DNA from: Gemmatimonadota bacterium
GTDB taxonomy: Bacteria; Gemmatimonadota; Gemmatimonadetes; Gemmatimonadales; GWC2-71-9
Direction: 5' to 3'
Assembly: GCA_003222085.1 (NCBI GenBank)
Contig: QHUK01000030.1
Span: forward strand, 1-51,777
DNA: 51,777 nucleotides
Of the stretch, positions 36,175 through 46,158 are shown piece by piece (the first letter of the stretch is position 1; every line of letters starts with the position of its first letter). A model generated the notes under the pieces. It saw only the letters and a list, made by a program, of their open reading frames with translations, did no database searches and had not been told where the DNA came from. Both the position numbers and the translations under genes were made by a program.

Positions 36175-36178
<4 letters not shown>
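35210..36178 (+). CDS. thiL: Thiamine-monophosphate kinase
   Basis: Encodes 322 residues from a GTG overlapping the previous stop. ThiL features: GDDCALL near residue 32, SLDLSLEGVHFRTDWLSFREIGWRATAAALSDLAADGATPLGVLVSLG, VLGGDLARA and MIDISDGLAGDAGHLAAASGVGIAIELERVP. It makes thiamine diphosphate from thiamine monophosphate. The stretch after LGVPG (GNRQRRLGNASTA) is longer than expected for the family and is encoded by 7-base repeats. Its last bases overlap plsC. Confidence 0.93.
35500..35541. repeat. Short 7-base-period repeats within thiL
   Basis: Reading from 35500 the sequence falls into heptads CGGTAAC, CGGCAAC, GCCGTCT, CGGCAAC, GCCTCAA, CCGCCGT. The ten bases CGGCAACGCC occur twice, 14 bases apart (35507 and 35521). 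It is translated and coincides with a part of ThiL that looks longer than usual. Confidence 0.5.
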
Positions 36179-38529
<2,351 letters not shown>

Positions 38530-38535
38530 GGGTCG

Positions 38536-39183
38536 CTACCTCGCTCCCACGACGACGGACACGCTGATCTCCTCGAGGGTCTGGCTGCCGCCCACCCGCA
38601 CGGCGGCGTCGTCCACGCGGTAGGCGAGGCGCAGCCAGAACGGTCGCTGCGGCGGTCGGTACACGACACCCGCCTCGCCGCCCTGCACCCGACCGGCCCC
38701 GGCCACCAGATTGACTTGCGAGGACAGGGCGCGCCACAGCTCGACGTAGCTCGTCAGGCTGGCGGTCACGATCGGCGCCTCCACGCGAGCCCGCGCCTGC
38801 CAGAACACCCAGCGCTCGGTGACCGAGTCCGTGACGTACGCCCGTACGAACGGACCGACGCTCATTTCGAGCCAGGGGACCGGCTGCGCGGCGACGACCA
38901 GCCGGCCTTCGATGAGGTCGCGCTTCACGGTCTGGTCCGCCGCCTGGAGCGTGCCGCTCAAGAGCCCGACGCCCACGGCGAATCCATTGAAGACGACTCG
39001 ACCTTCTCCTCCGAGAACCGGCCCGCGCAGGCGAACCGCCCCTCCCGCTGCCGCCGCGGCCGTGTCGCTCCGCACCCAGACGAACCCCGCGTCTCCGCGG
39101 AACGCGAGGGTGGGCCGGCCCTGCGCGCCCGCGACGGCCGGCAGTGCCGATGCCAAGATGCCGATCACCCCGATGGTCTTCAC
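38536..39183 (-). CDS. Outer-membrane beta-barrel-like protein
   Basis: Encodes 215 residues from a GTG at 39183, overlapping the previous stop (GTGA). The signal peptide (VKTIGVIGILASALPAVAGAQ) ends near residue 21. The mature part is made of alternating hydrophobic strands about 10 residues long (FRGDAGFVWVRSD, GGEGRVVFNGFAVGVGLLSG, LIEGRLVVAAQPVPWLEMSVGPFVRAYV, VELWRALSSQVNLVAGAGRV, FWLRLAYRVDDAAV, ISVSVVVGAR). This pattern suits a small outer-membrane barrel of 8-10 strands, although the last residue is not aromatic. It is the last gene of the pseudokinase operon. No family was recognised. Confidence 0.65.
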   Translation of the reverse strand: MKTIGVIGILASALPAVAGAQGRPTLAFRGDAGFVWVRSDTAAAAAGGAVRLRGPVLGGEGRVVFNGFAVGVGLLSGTLQAADQTVKRDLIEGRLVVAAQPVPWLEMSVGPFVRAYVTDSVTERWVFWQARARVEAPIVTASLTSYVELWRALSSQVNLVAGAGRVQGGEAGVVYRPPQRPFWLRLAYRVDDAAVRVGGSQTLEEISVSVVVGAR

Positions 39184-40223
39184 TCTGATCTTCGCTCCGC
39201 GAACGTCTCGGGCCCGGCGCGGACGACGAGTCGCATGGTGCGCAGCCGCGTGGCGTTCTCTGTCTTTACGCCGTCGAGTTTTTTCATCCAGGCATCGCGC
39301 TGCGATGCGTTCTTGCGAACGTTGGCTTCGAGCGGCCGGGGTTTGTGCGCGAAGAAGCCCACGAATCCCGCGATGCCCACCGCCGCGCCGACCGCGAAGC
39401 GCGCGCCCGTCGCATCCTTGCCCTGCGCCATGATCGATGGGAGCGCGACCGCGGCGGCCCCCGTGACCAGTCCCGCCGCGAGCGAACGGAAGGCCGGGCC
39501 GCTCGACGTCCGCTCGGGCAAGAACGGCGGCTCTGGCGGCCAGGCCAGCGTGTCGGGCGGCTCCTGCTTGACCTCGAGCAACACCTGGCGGGCGCGCGGC
39601 CCGTCCGCCGTGGGGGTCCTCGGCGTGACCTGCAGGAGGTAGCGGCCATCGGTCGCGGCCGTTCCCGCCGCCGTCAGACCGTCCCACGACACGAGGAGGC
39701 TGTCGGCCACCGGACCGCTGTACAGCTGCCGCATCAGCGTCCCATCCTCGCGCGCGAGCGTTACCGTCACGTCGGCGAGCGAGCTCGTGAGCACCCGGGC
39801 CGTGAACCGCTCGATCCGCGTGCGCAGCTCGGTCACGGGCGGCACCGCGACCGCGATCGCCCTGGTCGCCCGGCGGACTTCCTGAAACAGGTTCGTGACC
39901 TGGGGTGGAAAGATCAGCTCGTCCGGCCGATAGCGCGGGTTGAGCAAGACGAGGTGGCGGAACGTGGCCACGGCGGAGTCGCGCTGTCCCCGGAACAGCT
40001 CCGTCGCCCCGAGGTACGTGAGCGCCCGCGCCCGCAGTGAGTCTGCGAGCCCCGACGAATCGCGTCCCAGGCTCTCCTCCAAGAGCGCCGCCGCCGCATC
40101 GTACTCCAAGGCCTGATACGCTCGCACACCCTGCCCCAGGAGCTCGCGGGCCGACTGGGCGCGTAGCACCTGCGCTCCGCCGAGCAGCAGCGACATGGTG
40201 AGGACGATGAAGGCGCGCGTCAC
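39180..40223 (-). CDS. Secreted TPR protein with a FlgD-like Ig domain and C-terminal membrane helices
   Basis: Encodes 347 residues from the GTG at 40223, two bases after the pseudokinase stop. The signal peptide (FIVLTMSLLLGGAQVLRAQS) is followed by TPR-like helices: LLGQGVRAYQALEYDAAAALLEESL, LRARALTYLGATELFRGQRDSAVATFRHLVLLNPRYRPDELIFPPQVTNLFQEVRRA. Residues about 160-250 look like a FlgD-type Ig domain (VTVTLAREDGTLMRQLYSGPVADSLLVSWDG...GRYLLQVTP). Two hydrophobic segments near the C-terminus (SLAAGLVTGAAAVALPS, FAVGAAVGIAGFVGFFA) may cross the membrane. It may act in the envelope as a scaffold for the PEGA protein encoded upstream. Confidence 0.75.
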   Translation of the reverse strand: MTRAFIVLTMSLLLGGAQVLRAQSARELLGQGVRAYQALEYDAAAALLEESLGRDSSGLADSLRARALTYLGATELFRGQRDSAVATFRHLVLLNPRYRPDELIFPPQVTNLFQEVRRATRAIAVAVPPVTELRTRIERFTARVLTSSLADVTVTLAREDGTLMRQLYSGPVADSLLVSWDGLTAAGTAATDGRYLLQVTPRTPTADGPRARQVLLEVKQEPPDTLAWPPEPPFLPERTSSGPAFRSLAAGLVTGAAAVALPSIMAQGKDATGARFAVGAAVGIAGFVGFFAHKPRPLEANVRKNASQRDAWMKKLDGVKTENATRLRTMRLVVRAGPETFAERRSE

Positions 40224-40225
40224 GG

Positions 40226-41734
40226 CTACCGTTCCACCAGCGCGATGTCGGTGATGCGGAGCCGCTGCCCCGACGCCACGTTGATCATGCGCTCGTACGG
40301 CCGGTAGCCCTCGCGTTCCACGCGCAGCCGGTGCGGGCCGGGGGCGACCGGGAGATCGATCTCGGGGGTGTTGCCGACCGCCCGACCGTCGAGGTACACG
40401 CTCCCCCACGGGATCGCGTTGACGGACAGGAGACCGGGGTCCGCGTCGCGCGGGTCCACCCGCGGGGGCGGGGACGCCGGTTGCTTCACGACGGGGGCAC
40501 GCGTCACGACCGGGGCACGCGTCGCGACCGGAGGACGCGTCGTCGTGCGCACCGGTGGCGTCGACGCGCGCGGCGGCACGGGGTCCGGCCTGTACGGCAC
40601 GAACGTATCGCTGGTCGCGCTCGGCGCCGCCGGTGGAGCGCTGTGGGCGGGAGCAGGCGCGCCGGCTCCGGGGTCTCGACTCGCCGGCGACGCCGGAATC
40701 GAGGAGATGCCGAGCCACGCCGCGCCGCCGCCGAGCGCGACCAGGAGGCCCGCGGTGGCGGCCGCGAGCCGTCCGCCCAGGTGCTTCGCCGCGGGATCCG
40801 CGTCGGCGTCGACGATCACGACCGGGGAGCCCGGCCCCTTCTTGCGCGGATTCGCGCCGAACCACGCCGGTCGTGCGTCCGGTCGCGTGCCTCCGAGGGC
40901 CGCGACGAAGTCGATCACGTTGGGAAACCGGTCGGCCGGCCGGCTCGAGAGCGCGCGGCGCAGCGCCTGCGACACGTGCAGGGGGAGTCCGGGGAAGCCG
41001 TCTTTTGCAGACGGTGGACCATTACCCATCGGCACTCCGGTGAGGCACTGATGAGCGACCGCCGCCAGCGCGCGCTGATCGGCGCCGGCTGCGGGCTCGC
41101 TGGCTTGGGCACCGTCGGGCGCCGCGTCGAGCAGCCCCGCCATGGCGAAGTCGCCCACCAGCGCCCACTCGTTGCCATCCACGATGATGCTGTCGGGCGT
41201 CAGGGCGCCGTGGGCCACGCCGCGTCGGTGCGCGTAGTCCAAGGCGCTCGCGACCTGCTCGAAGATCCGCAGACACACGGAGAGCTCGAGCGGTTCACCG
41301 GTCTGCAGCATGCTCGCGAGCGACTGGCCGTCGACGTACTTGGTCGCGCACCACAGGAAGTTCTCCGTGGCGCCGTGACGGTAGACGGGGACGATGTGCG
41401 GGTGATCGAGCTGTGCCGCCGCATCGGCCGCGGCGTGGAAGCGCTGCTCCGCCGGCCCCGCTTGCGCGCGCGACACGACTTTCAGTGCCAGCGGCCGCTC
41501 CTCCGCGTCGCGGGCCAGGTAGACGATCGGGCCGGGTGGCCGCGCGAGCAGGCTCTCGATCCGGAAGTCGCGCGCCAGCTCGCGCCGTGCGTCGAGCTCA
41601 TTGGGCGTGGGCGACGGGAGCGGGGGCGGGGGTGGGGCCTCCACGGCGGTCGCGACCGCCGCGGAATAGCCGCACAGCCAGCAGCTGTCCGTGGCTCCAG
41701 GAAGCTCGGTGAGCGTGCAACGGGGGCAGCGCAT
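40226..41734 (-). CDS. Zinc-ribbon/protein-kinase-like (pseudokinase)/PEGA membrane protein
   Basis: Encodes 502 residues from the ATG at 41734; longer frames upstream lack support. Residues 3-21 form a zinc ribbon (CPRC ... CWLCG). The kinase domain (about 52-330) keeps Lys85 in PLALKVVSRA and Asp195 in GDFAMAG. The HRD motif is HGALTP (residues 175-180), so the catalytic Asp is Ala, the Asn after it is Ser, and the glycine loop (LLARPPGPIVYLA) is degraded. A transmembrane helix (LAAATAGLLVALGGGAAWLGI) leads to a Pro/Thr/Val-rich linker with repeats and a C-terminal PEGA domain (LLSVNAIPWGSVYLDGRAVGNTPE). I read it as a non-catalytic transmembrane sensor or scaffold. A small lipoprotein lies upstream, with TPR and barrel proteins downstream. 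Confidence 0.8.
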   Translation of the reverse strand: MRCPRCTLTELPGATDSCWLCGYSAAVATAVEAPPPPPLPSPTPNELDARRELARDFRIESLLARPPGPIVYLARDAEERPLALKVVSRAQAGPAEQRFHAAADAAAQLDHPHIVPVYRHGATENFLWCATKYVDGQSLASMLQTGEPLELSVCLRIFEQVASALDYAHRRGVAHGALTPDSIIVDGNEWALVGDFAMAGLLDAAPDGAQASEPAAGADQRALAAVAHQCLTGVPMGNGPPSAKDGFPGLPLHVSQALRRALSSRPADRFPNVIDFVAALGGTRPDARPAWFGANPRKKGPGSPVVIVDADADPAAKHLGGRLAAATAGLLVALGGGAAWLGISSIPASPASRDPGAGAPAPAHSAPPAAPSATSDTFVPYRPDPVPPRASTPPVRTTTRPPVATRAPVVTRAPVVKQPASPPPRVDPRDADPGLLSVNAIPWGSVYLDGRAVGNTPEIDLPVAPGPHRLRVEREGYRPYERMINVASGQRLRITDIALVER

Positions 41735-41904
41735 CAGGGCACCCTGCGCGGGGGACGTAGTCTTGGTACCCGGTGTCGCGTGGCTCGGTTGCGTGGTCGT
41801 GCGCCTTCGCCGGACGCCGCGCCGCCGCTCGTATCGCTGAAAAGCTTGTCGAAGTGACAGCCCACGACCAGCACGGCCAGCAGGGGAGGACGGAACGTTT
41901 TCAT
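41734..41904 (-). CDS. Small lipoprotein coupled to the pseudokinase gene
   Basis: Translated by hand: 56 residues from the ATG at 41904 to a TGA that overlaps the pseudokinase ATG (TGATG). The start MKTFRPPLLAVLVVGC is a textbook lipoprotein signal with Cys16. The mature part has only 41 residues, with an HFDKLFSDTS segment and a basic, Arg/Pro-rich tail. AAGG lies a few bases before the ATG. No family is recognised. Because it is so small and basic it might be a spurious frame, but signal quality and coupling support it. Confidence 0.5.
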   Translation of the reverse strand: MKTFRPPLLAVLVVGCHFDKLFSDTSGGAASGEGARPRNRATRHRVPRLRPPRRVP

Positions 41905-42118
41905 GGCCTTGGCGAGCAGCGATGCAAGCGTCGCACCGCCCCGAAAATGCCAGTTCGGAGGCATCCGTAGGGGCCAACGCGATGAGGTGTGGAGTCGAAG
42001 CAACGGGTGTGTCGCGGGCCCTACGGGTACTAGCCTTGGTCTCGCATTCTGCAGGCGGCGCGAGGGCCGCCACTCCCGCCGTCATGGCGGGCCCGCTAAG
42101 TTCTTTCCCTGCAATCTC
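41905..42118. other. Intergenic region between the pseudokinase operon and tRNA-Met
   Basis: This 214-base gap has no credible gene. It holds an imperfect inverted repeat, CCGTAGGGGCC (41965-41975) with GGGCCCTACGG (42016-42026), ten of eleven pairs, sharing its CCGTAGGGGC motif with the 28-base palindrome at 22794. A small hairpin CCCGCC-GTCAT-GGCGGG is at 42075-42091. TAAGTT at 42097-42102 could be the -10 of the tRNA promoter, although I see no -35. Divergent promoters for both directions are expected here. Confidence 0.5.
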
Positions 42119-42192
42119 GGCGGCGTAGCTCAGCTGGTTAGAGCAGCGGAATCATAATCCGCGGGTCGTCGGTTCGAGTCCGACCGCCGCTA
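42119..42192 (+). tRNA. tRNA-Met (CAT), probably the elongator
   Basis: All four arms fold: acceptor GGCGGCG with CGCCGCT (first pair G-U), D stem GCTC/GAGC, anticodon stem GCGGA/TCCGC with loop ATCATAA (anticodon CAT at 42153-42155), variable GGGTC and T arm GTCGG/CCGAC with TTCGAGT. The discriminator base is A and CCA is not encoded. There is no three-GC-pair anticodon stem, so it is not the initiator. A lysidine-modified tRNA-Ile2 also carries CAT and cannot be ruled out, and tilS is 2.6 kb away. The D arm and GGGTC variable loop favour elongator Met. Confidence 0.92.
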
Positions 42193-42198
42193 CTAAGC

Positions 42199-44115
42199 AT
42201 GTCGCGTCGCTTCTCGTGGCCCTGTGGGCTCCTCGTGTCACTCCACCTCATCGCCTCGTGCCGGTCTCCCGGTACGCCGGCATGGCTGGTCGAGCGGGCC
42301 CGGCAGGAAGCGGAGCTCGCCGGGAGATCACGCGTGGTCCACGACTTCCGGTTTACGGATCGGAGACAGGCCAGCGGCATCACCTTCGAGAACCGGATCG
42401 TCGACGACGCGGGCAAAGCCTACAAGCTCGCGCACTACGACCACGGGAGCGGACTGTGCGCCGCGGACGTCGATGGCGATGGTCTCCCCGATCTCTACTT
42501 CGTCACCCAACTCGGCACCAACGAACTCTGGAAGAACCTGGGCGGCGGTCGGTTCGTGAACATCACCGTCCCGGCGGGGCTGGAATCGCCGGACGCGGTC
42601 GCGGTGGGATGCGCCTTCGCCGACATCGACAACGACGGCGATCCCGACCTCTTCGTCACGACGGTGCGCCACGGGAATCGGCTCTTCGAAAACCTCGGCC
42701 ACGGCACGTTTCGCGACATCACGACGCAGGCCGGCGTCGGATATGTAGGCCACTCCTCCGGCGCGGTGTTTTTCGACTATGACGGCGACGGTCTGCTCGA
42801 TCTGTTCCTGACCAATGTGGGTGTGTACACGAGCAACGCGCGAGGGCCTGGCGGCTACTATCTCGCTCTCGGCGACGCGTTCCTTGGCCAACTCCACCCC
42901 GAACGCGCCGAAGCGAGCATTCTCTATCGTAATCTGGGCGGCAACCGGTTCAAGGACGTGAGTCGCGATGTCGGACTGGTGGATCTGAGCTGGAGCGGCG
43001 ACGCCACGGCGTTCGACGTGAACGACGACGGGTTTCCCGACCTCTACGTCCTCGACATGCAGGGGGGGAATCACATCTGGCTCAATGAGGGCGGGAAGCA
43101 TTTTCGCGACGCGACGGCCGACTACTTCCCGAAAACGCCCTGGGGAGGGATGGGCGTGAAGGTGTTCGACTTCGATGGGGACGGTCGGCTCGACCTCTTC
43201 GTCACCAGCATGCACCCGGACATGTGGGTCAACATCCCGCCCGGCGACTGGACGGCGGAGGGCCGCAAGTCCGACACCTCGCAGGTCGCCGGCCGTCTGT
43301 TTCCCACGGGGAAGGCTCGCTTCCTCTTCGGCAACGAGCTGTTCGCGAACCGGGGCGGTGGTCGATTCGAGGAGGTTTCCGACGCCGTCGGGGTCGAAAC
43401 CTATTGGCCCTGGGGGCCGAGCGTGGACGACTTCAACGCCGACGGATGGGACGACATCTTCATCGCGGCGGGCATGAATTTCCCCTACCGGTACGGGATC
43501 AACTCCCTCCTGCTGAACGAGGGGGGGCAGCGCTTCCTCCCGAGCGAATTCGTGGTGGGAGTCGAGCCGCGCCCCAATGGCGCCACACAACAGGTCTGGT
43601 TTACCCTCGACTGCCACGGAGCGGACCGGGGCCATCCGTTCTGTGGCGCCTGTGCCCATCCGGAGTCGCTGGCGGGGGCGTGTCGGGTGGATGCGGCGGG
43701 CCACCTGACCATGATGGGCTCGCGTGGCACGCGTGCTGCGGTCGCACTCGACCTGGACGGCGATGGTGATATCGACATCGTCACCAACGAGTTCAACGCC
43801 GGGCCGCAGGTGCTGGTCAGCGATCTCGCGCAACGCCACCCGGTCCACATGCTCGCGGTCCGACCTCGCGGCACGCGCTCGAACCGCGAGGGACTCGGTG
43901 CGCAAGTCGCCGTGCTGCTCCCCGATGGCCGCCGCTTGCTGAAGCTTCTCGACGGAAAGTCGGGATACCTGTCCCAGAGCGACCTGCCGCTCTATTTCGG
44001 TCTCGGGGACGCCGACCACGCCGCGGCCATCGAAGTGCGCTGGCCCTCGGGTCGGCGCCAGAGCGTGGCGGGTCCCCTCAAGGCCGGCCAGACCATCGAC
44101 GTCGTCGAGCCCTAA
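42199..44115 (+). CDS. CRTAC1-type FG-GAP/VCBS-repeat lipoprotein with ASPIC/UnbV C-terminal domain
   Basis: Encodes 638 residues. The signal peptide ends at LVSLHLIASC (lipid Cys at 21). Seven or so FG-GAP/VCBS calcium loops are visible, such as DVDGDGLPDLYFVT, DIDNDGDPDLFVTT, DYDGDGLLDLFLTN, DVNDDGFPDLYVLD, DFDGDGRLDLFVTS and DLDGDGDIDIVTNE, forming a beta-propeller. The C-terminal ASPIC/UnbV domain is near NREGLGAQVAVLL and SGYLSQSDLPLYFGLGDADHAAAIEVRWPSG. A cluster of Cys (residues about 472-494, including CGAC) interrupts the propeller. The ATG lies six bases after the tRNA end and has no Shine-Dalgarno sequence except tRNA bases. The likely site is the outer face of the envelope; the ligand is unknown. 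Confidence 0.88.
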   Translation: MSRRFSWPCGLLVSLHLIASCRSPGTPAWLVERARQEAELAGRSRVVHDFRFTDRRQASGITFENRIVDDAGKAYKLAHYDHGSGLCAADVDGDGLPDLYFVTQLGTNELWKNLGGGRFVNITVPAGLESPDAVAVGCAFADIDNDGDPDLFVTTVRHGNRLFENLGHGTFRDITTQAGVGYVGHSSGAVFFDYDGDGLLDLFLTNVGVYTSNARGPGGYYLALGDAFLGQLHPERAEASILYRNLGGNRFKDVSRDVGLVDLSWSGDATAFDVNDDGFPDLYVLDMQGGNHIWLNEGGKHFRDATADYFPKTPWGGMGVKVFDFDGDGRLDLFVTSMHPDMWVNIPPGDWTAEGRKSDTSQVAGRLFPTGKARFLFGNELFANRGGGRFEEVSDAVGVETYWPWGPSVDDFNADGWDDIFIAAGMNFPYRYGINSLLLNEGGQRFLPSEFVVGVEPRPNGATQQVWFTLDCHGADRGHPFCGACAHPESLAGACRVDAAGHLTMMGSRGTRAAVALDLDGDGDIDIVTNEFNAGPQVLVSDLAQRHPVHMLAVRPRGTRSNREGLGAQVAVLLPDGRRLLKLLDGKSGYLSQSDLPLYFGLGDADHAAAIEVRWPSGRRQSVAGPLKAGQTIDVVEP

Positions 44116-44720
44116 GGCTGCTCGAGGCTCCTCCAGATGACCGGCCGGATGTCGCGCGAGCGCTCGGCGGCGAACTGCTGCGCGGCACGGAGCAGCGCTT
44201 CGTACTCGCCTCGCCACTCCGGCGGCATGTTCGCGCGGAAGTAGGCGGCCGTCATCACGGAGCCCACCGCCTGCCCGGCCGAGCCGTACCCCACGTCCAG
44301 CACGTCGCCCAGGAAGCAGGTGGAGCTCCCCGTGTCCATCACGTTCGCCACCCGGCACTCGAAGTGCGCGTAGCAGTCGTCGAGCACCGGCAGACCCAAC
44401 GTGCCGGACCGGTGCGGGAGGCCGGCGAGCTTGTCGCGGGTGCGCCCGCTTGCAAAGCCGAGGCGGTGGATCAGCTCGAACTGGTCGTCGCGCAGCAGAT
44501 GCAGCACAAAGCGGCCGGTCTCGAAGATCAGATCGTGGCTGTAGTTGAACTTGTGGATATAGACCGACACGCGCGGGATCGAGGGGACGATCGACGCGCG
44601 GACCGCGCTGTCGGCGATCATGCCGTTGCGCGTGCCGCCGCGCGCCGACGTGATCGCCACGACCGGAGACGTCAGGTTGCGCAGCAGCTGGTAGATCTGG
44701 TCGGGCTGCAGGATTGGCAT
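44112..44720 (-). CDS. Flavin reductase family protein
   Basis: Encodes 202 residues. The FMN-binding split barrel is recognisable: NLTSPVVAITSARGGTRNGMIADSAVRASIVPSIPRVSVYIHKFNYSHDLIFETGRFVLHLL, then FLGDVLDVGYG. The GGTRNGMIADS motif usually contacts FMN. The enzyme may reduce flavin with NAD(P)H or bind flavin for a partner oxygenase. Its stop overlaps that of the CRTAC1 gene on the other strand. Its start is divergent from tilS with 79 bases between. Confidence 0.88.
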   Translation of the reverse strand: MPILQPDQIYQLLRNLTSPVVAITSARGGTRNGMIADSAVRASIVPSIPRVSVYIHKFNYSHDLIFETGRFVLHLLRDDQFELIHRLGFASGRTRDKLAGLPHRSGTLGLPVLDDCYAHFECRVANVMDTGSSTCFLGDVLDVGYGSAGQAVGSVMTAAYFRANMPPEWRGEYEALLRAAQQFAAERSRDIRPVIWRSLEQP

Positions 44721-44725
44721 GGCCC

Positions 44726-44731
44726 ATAATT
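44726..44731 (-). promoter_or_regulatory. -10-like hexamer ahead of the flavin reductase gene
   Basis: On the minus strand AATTAT (within TAATTAT) is followed by GGGCC and then the ATG at 44720. The five-base spacing matches that seen for valS and tilS, pointing to a leaderless transcript. The first base departs from the -10 consensus. Confidence 0.35.
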
Positions 44732-44788
44732 ACGGCCGCGCCGAAGCGGCGGGCAAGGCGCGTGCCCGCAGCCGCGCCGCTAATCATT

Positions 44789-44794
44789 TATACT
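44789..44794 (+). promoter_or_regulatory. tilS: -10-like hexamer of a possible leaderless tilS promoter
   Basis: TATACT is followed by ACAGG and then the tilS ATG at 44800. The AT-rich stretch here (44781-44794) stands out from the GC-rich background. A start site at the usual distance would fall at the ATG. No -35 is clear. Confidence 0.45.
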
Positions 44795-44799
44795 ACAGG

Positions 44800-46158
44800 A
44801 TGACGCCGCTGCTGTCGCGCCTCCGCAACCACCTCGCCCGCACCCGCCTCCTCGGCGAGCCGGGGATCGCCCTCGTGGCGGTGTCGGGTGGCGCCGACTC
44901 CGTGGCGTTGCTCGACCTCCTCCACGCCCTCGCGCCCGAGCTCGGCCTCTCGCTCATCGTGACGCACGTCGATCACGGCATTCGATCGGACAGCGGGACG
45001 GTGGCGCGGGCCGTCGGCGAGCTGGCGGAGCGCTACGAGCTGCCGTTCGAGGTCGGCGAGCTGAGCCTCGGCCCGGAGGCTTCGGAGACGGTCGCCCGAC
45101 GGGCGCGGTATGCGTGGCTCGGCGAGGTCCAGCGACGTCACGGCGCGCGCTACCTGGTGACCGCGCACCATCGGGACGACCAGGTCGAAACGATTCTCCT
45201 CCGGCTCCTGAAGGGGAGCGCGCCGGCGGGCCTCGCGGGGATTCCCGCGCGCGGGCGGGGGGGGCTGGTGCGACCACTGCTCCCCTTCGCGAAGGCGCGG
45301 CTTGTGGCGCACGTCACCGCGCGCGGCCTCCCCATGCACGACGATCCAGCGAATCACGACCCGCGACACCTGCGCAGCTGGGTGCGCGGCGTGCTCCTGC
45401 CGCTCGTCGCGGAGCGGCTGGGTCCGCGCGCGGGCGAGGACGTGCTCCGCGCGGGGCGCGCGGCGGCGCATGAGCGGCACGCCTGGGACGCCGTCCTCGA
45501 CCACCTTCCCGATCTCGGATTGCGCGTCGAGCCGCACCGCTTTGAAGTTGCCCGGGGGGGGCTGGCCCGCTATGATGACGTCCTGTCGGCAGCGTTGCTG
45601 CGGGCCGCGGCGCGGCGCGCCGGCCTAGTGCTGGGGGTGCGTCGGGCGCAGCAGTTGGTCGCGTTGGCGCGCCGGCCGTCGGGGCGGCGGTTGCCGCTCG
45701 CGGACGGCTGGATGGCGGAGGTGGCGTTCGATCGCCTGCGTGCCACCCGCGCGAGCCGGGACGCCGCCGTCGAGGTCATTCCGACCGGCGAGCGGGGCAG
45801 TGCGGTGTTCGGCGAGTTTCGGGTGGCCTGGACGCCCGACCCGGCGCCGGCGCGGCTGCCGCGGACGGACTGGACGACGTGGATCGTGGGAGCGAACTGG
45901 GAAGTGCGGTCCCCTCGTCCGGGCGACCGGCTCGTTCCCCTCGGTGGCATCGGGCGGCGGCCGCTGCGGCGGATGTTGATGGAAGCGCGAGTGCCGCGCA
46001 GCGACCGGCCGGGCTACCCGGTCGTCGCCCGCGGCGAAACCATTCTCTGGGTCCCGGGAATCTGCCGGAGCGCTGACGACCTCCCGCGACCCGGAACCCG
46101 GGCGGTACGGGTGGATGTTACCAAGCACGGCGAGCCTCAAGCAGACGGGCGGGCGTGA
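44800..46158 (+). CDS. tilS: tRNA(Ile)-lysidine synthetase
   Basis: Encodes 452 residues from the ATG at 44800. The PP-loop ATP site is VAVSGGADSVALLDLLHAL. TilS motifs follow: THVDHGIRSDS, ARRARYAWLGEV, VTAHHRDDQVETILLRLLKGSAPAGLAGIPARG, RPLLPFAKARL and DDPANHDPRHLRSWVRGVLLPLV. The C-terminal TilS domain is present (SPRPGDRLVPLGGIGRRPLRRMLMEARVPRSDRPGYPVVARGETILWVPGI). It converts C34 of tRNA-Ile2(CAU) to lysidine. hpt starts 44 bases before the stop, giving the tilS-hpt-ftsH order common in bacteria. Confidence 0.96.
   Translation: MTPLLSRLRNHLARTRLLGEPGIALVAVSGGADSVALLDLLHALAPELGLSLIVTHVDHGIRSDSGTVARAVGELAERYELPFEVGELSLGPEASETVARRARYAWLGEVQRRHGARYLVTAHHRDDQVETILLRLLKGSAPAGLAGIPARGRGGLVRPLLPFAKARLVAHVTARGLPMHDDPANHDPRHLRSWVRGVLLPLVAERLGPRAGEDVLRAGRAAAHERHAWDAVLDHLPDLGLRVEPHRFEVARGGLARYDDVLSAALLRAAARRAGLVLGVRRAQQLVALARRPSGRRLPLADGWMAEVAFDRLRATRASRDAAVEVIPTGERGSAVFGEFRVAWTPDPAPARLPRTDWTTWIVGANWEVRSPRPGDRLVPLGGIGRRPLRRMLMEARVPRSDRPGYPVVARGETILWVPGICRSADDLPRPGTRAVRVDVTKHGEPQADGRA

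Noticed and set aside
42075..42091. Hairpin CCCGCC-GTCAT-GGCGGG before the tRNA as a terminator
   Set aside because: Short stem, no T-run, and it lies in a divergent promoter region where no transcript should end.
42328..44787. 819-codon minus-strand frame opposite the CRTAC1 gene and over the flavin reductase
   Set aside because: Only the flavin reductase frame on that strand has a recognisable domain; this one is a shadow.
46155..46157. GTG overlapping the tilS stop as the hpt start
   Set aside because: It is out of frame with the hpt core; the in-frame ATG at 46115 is the only option.
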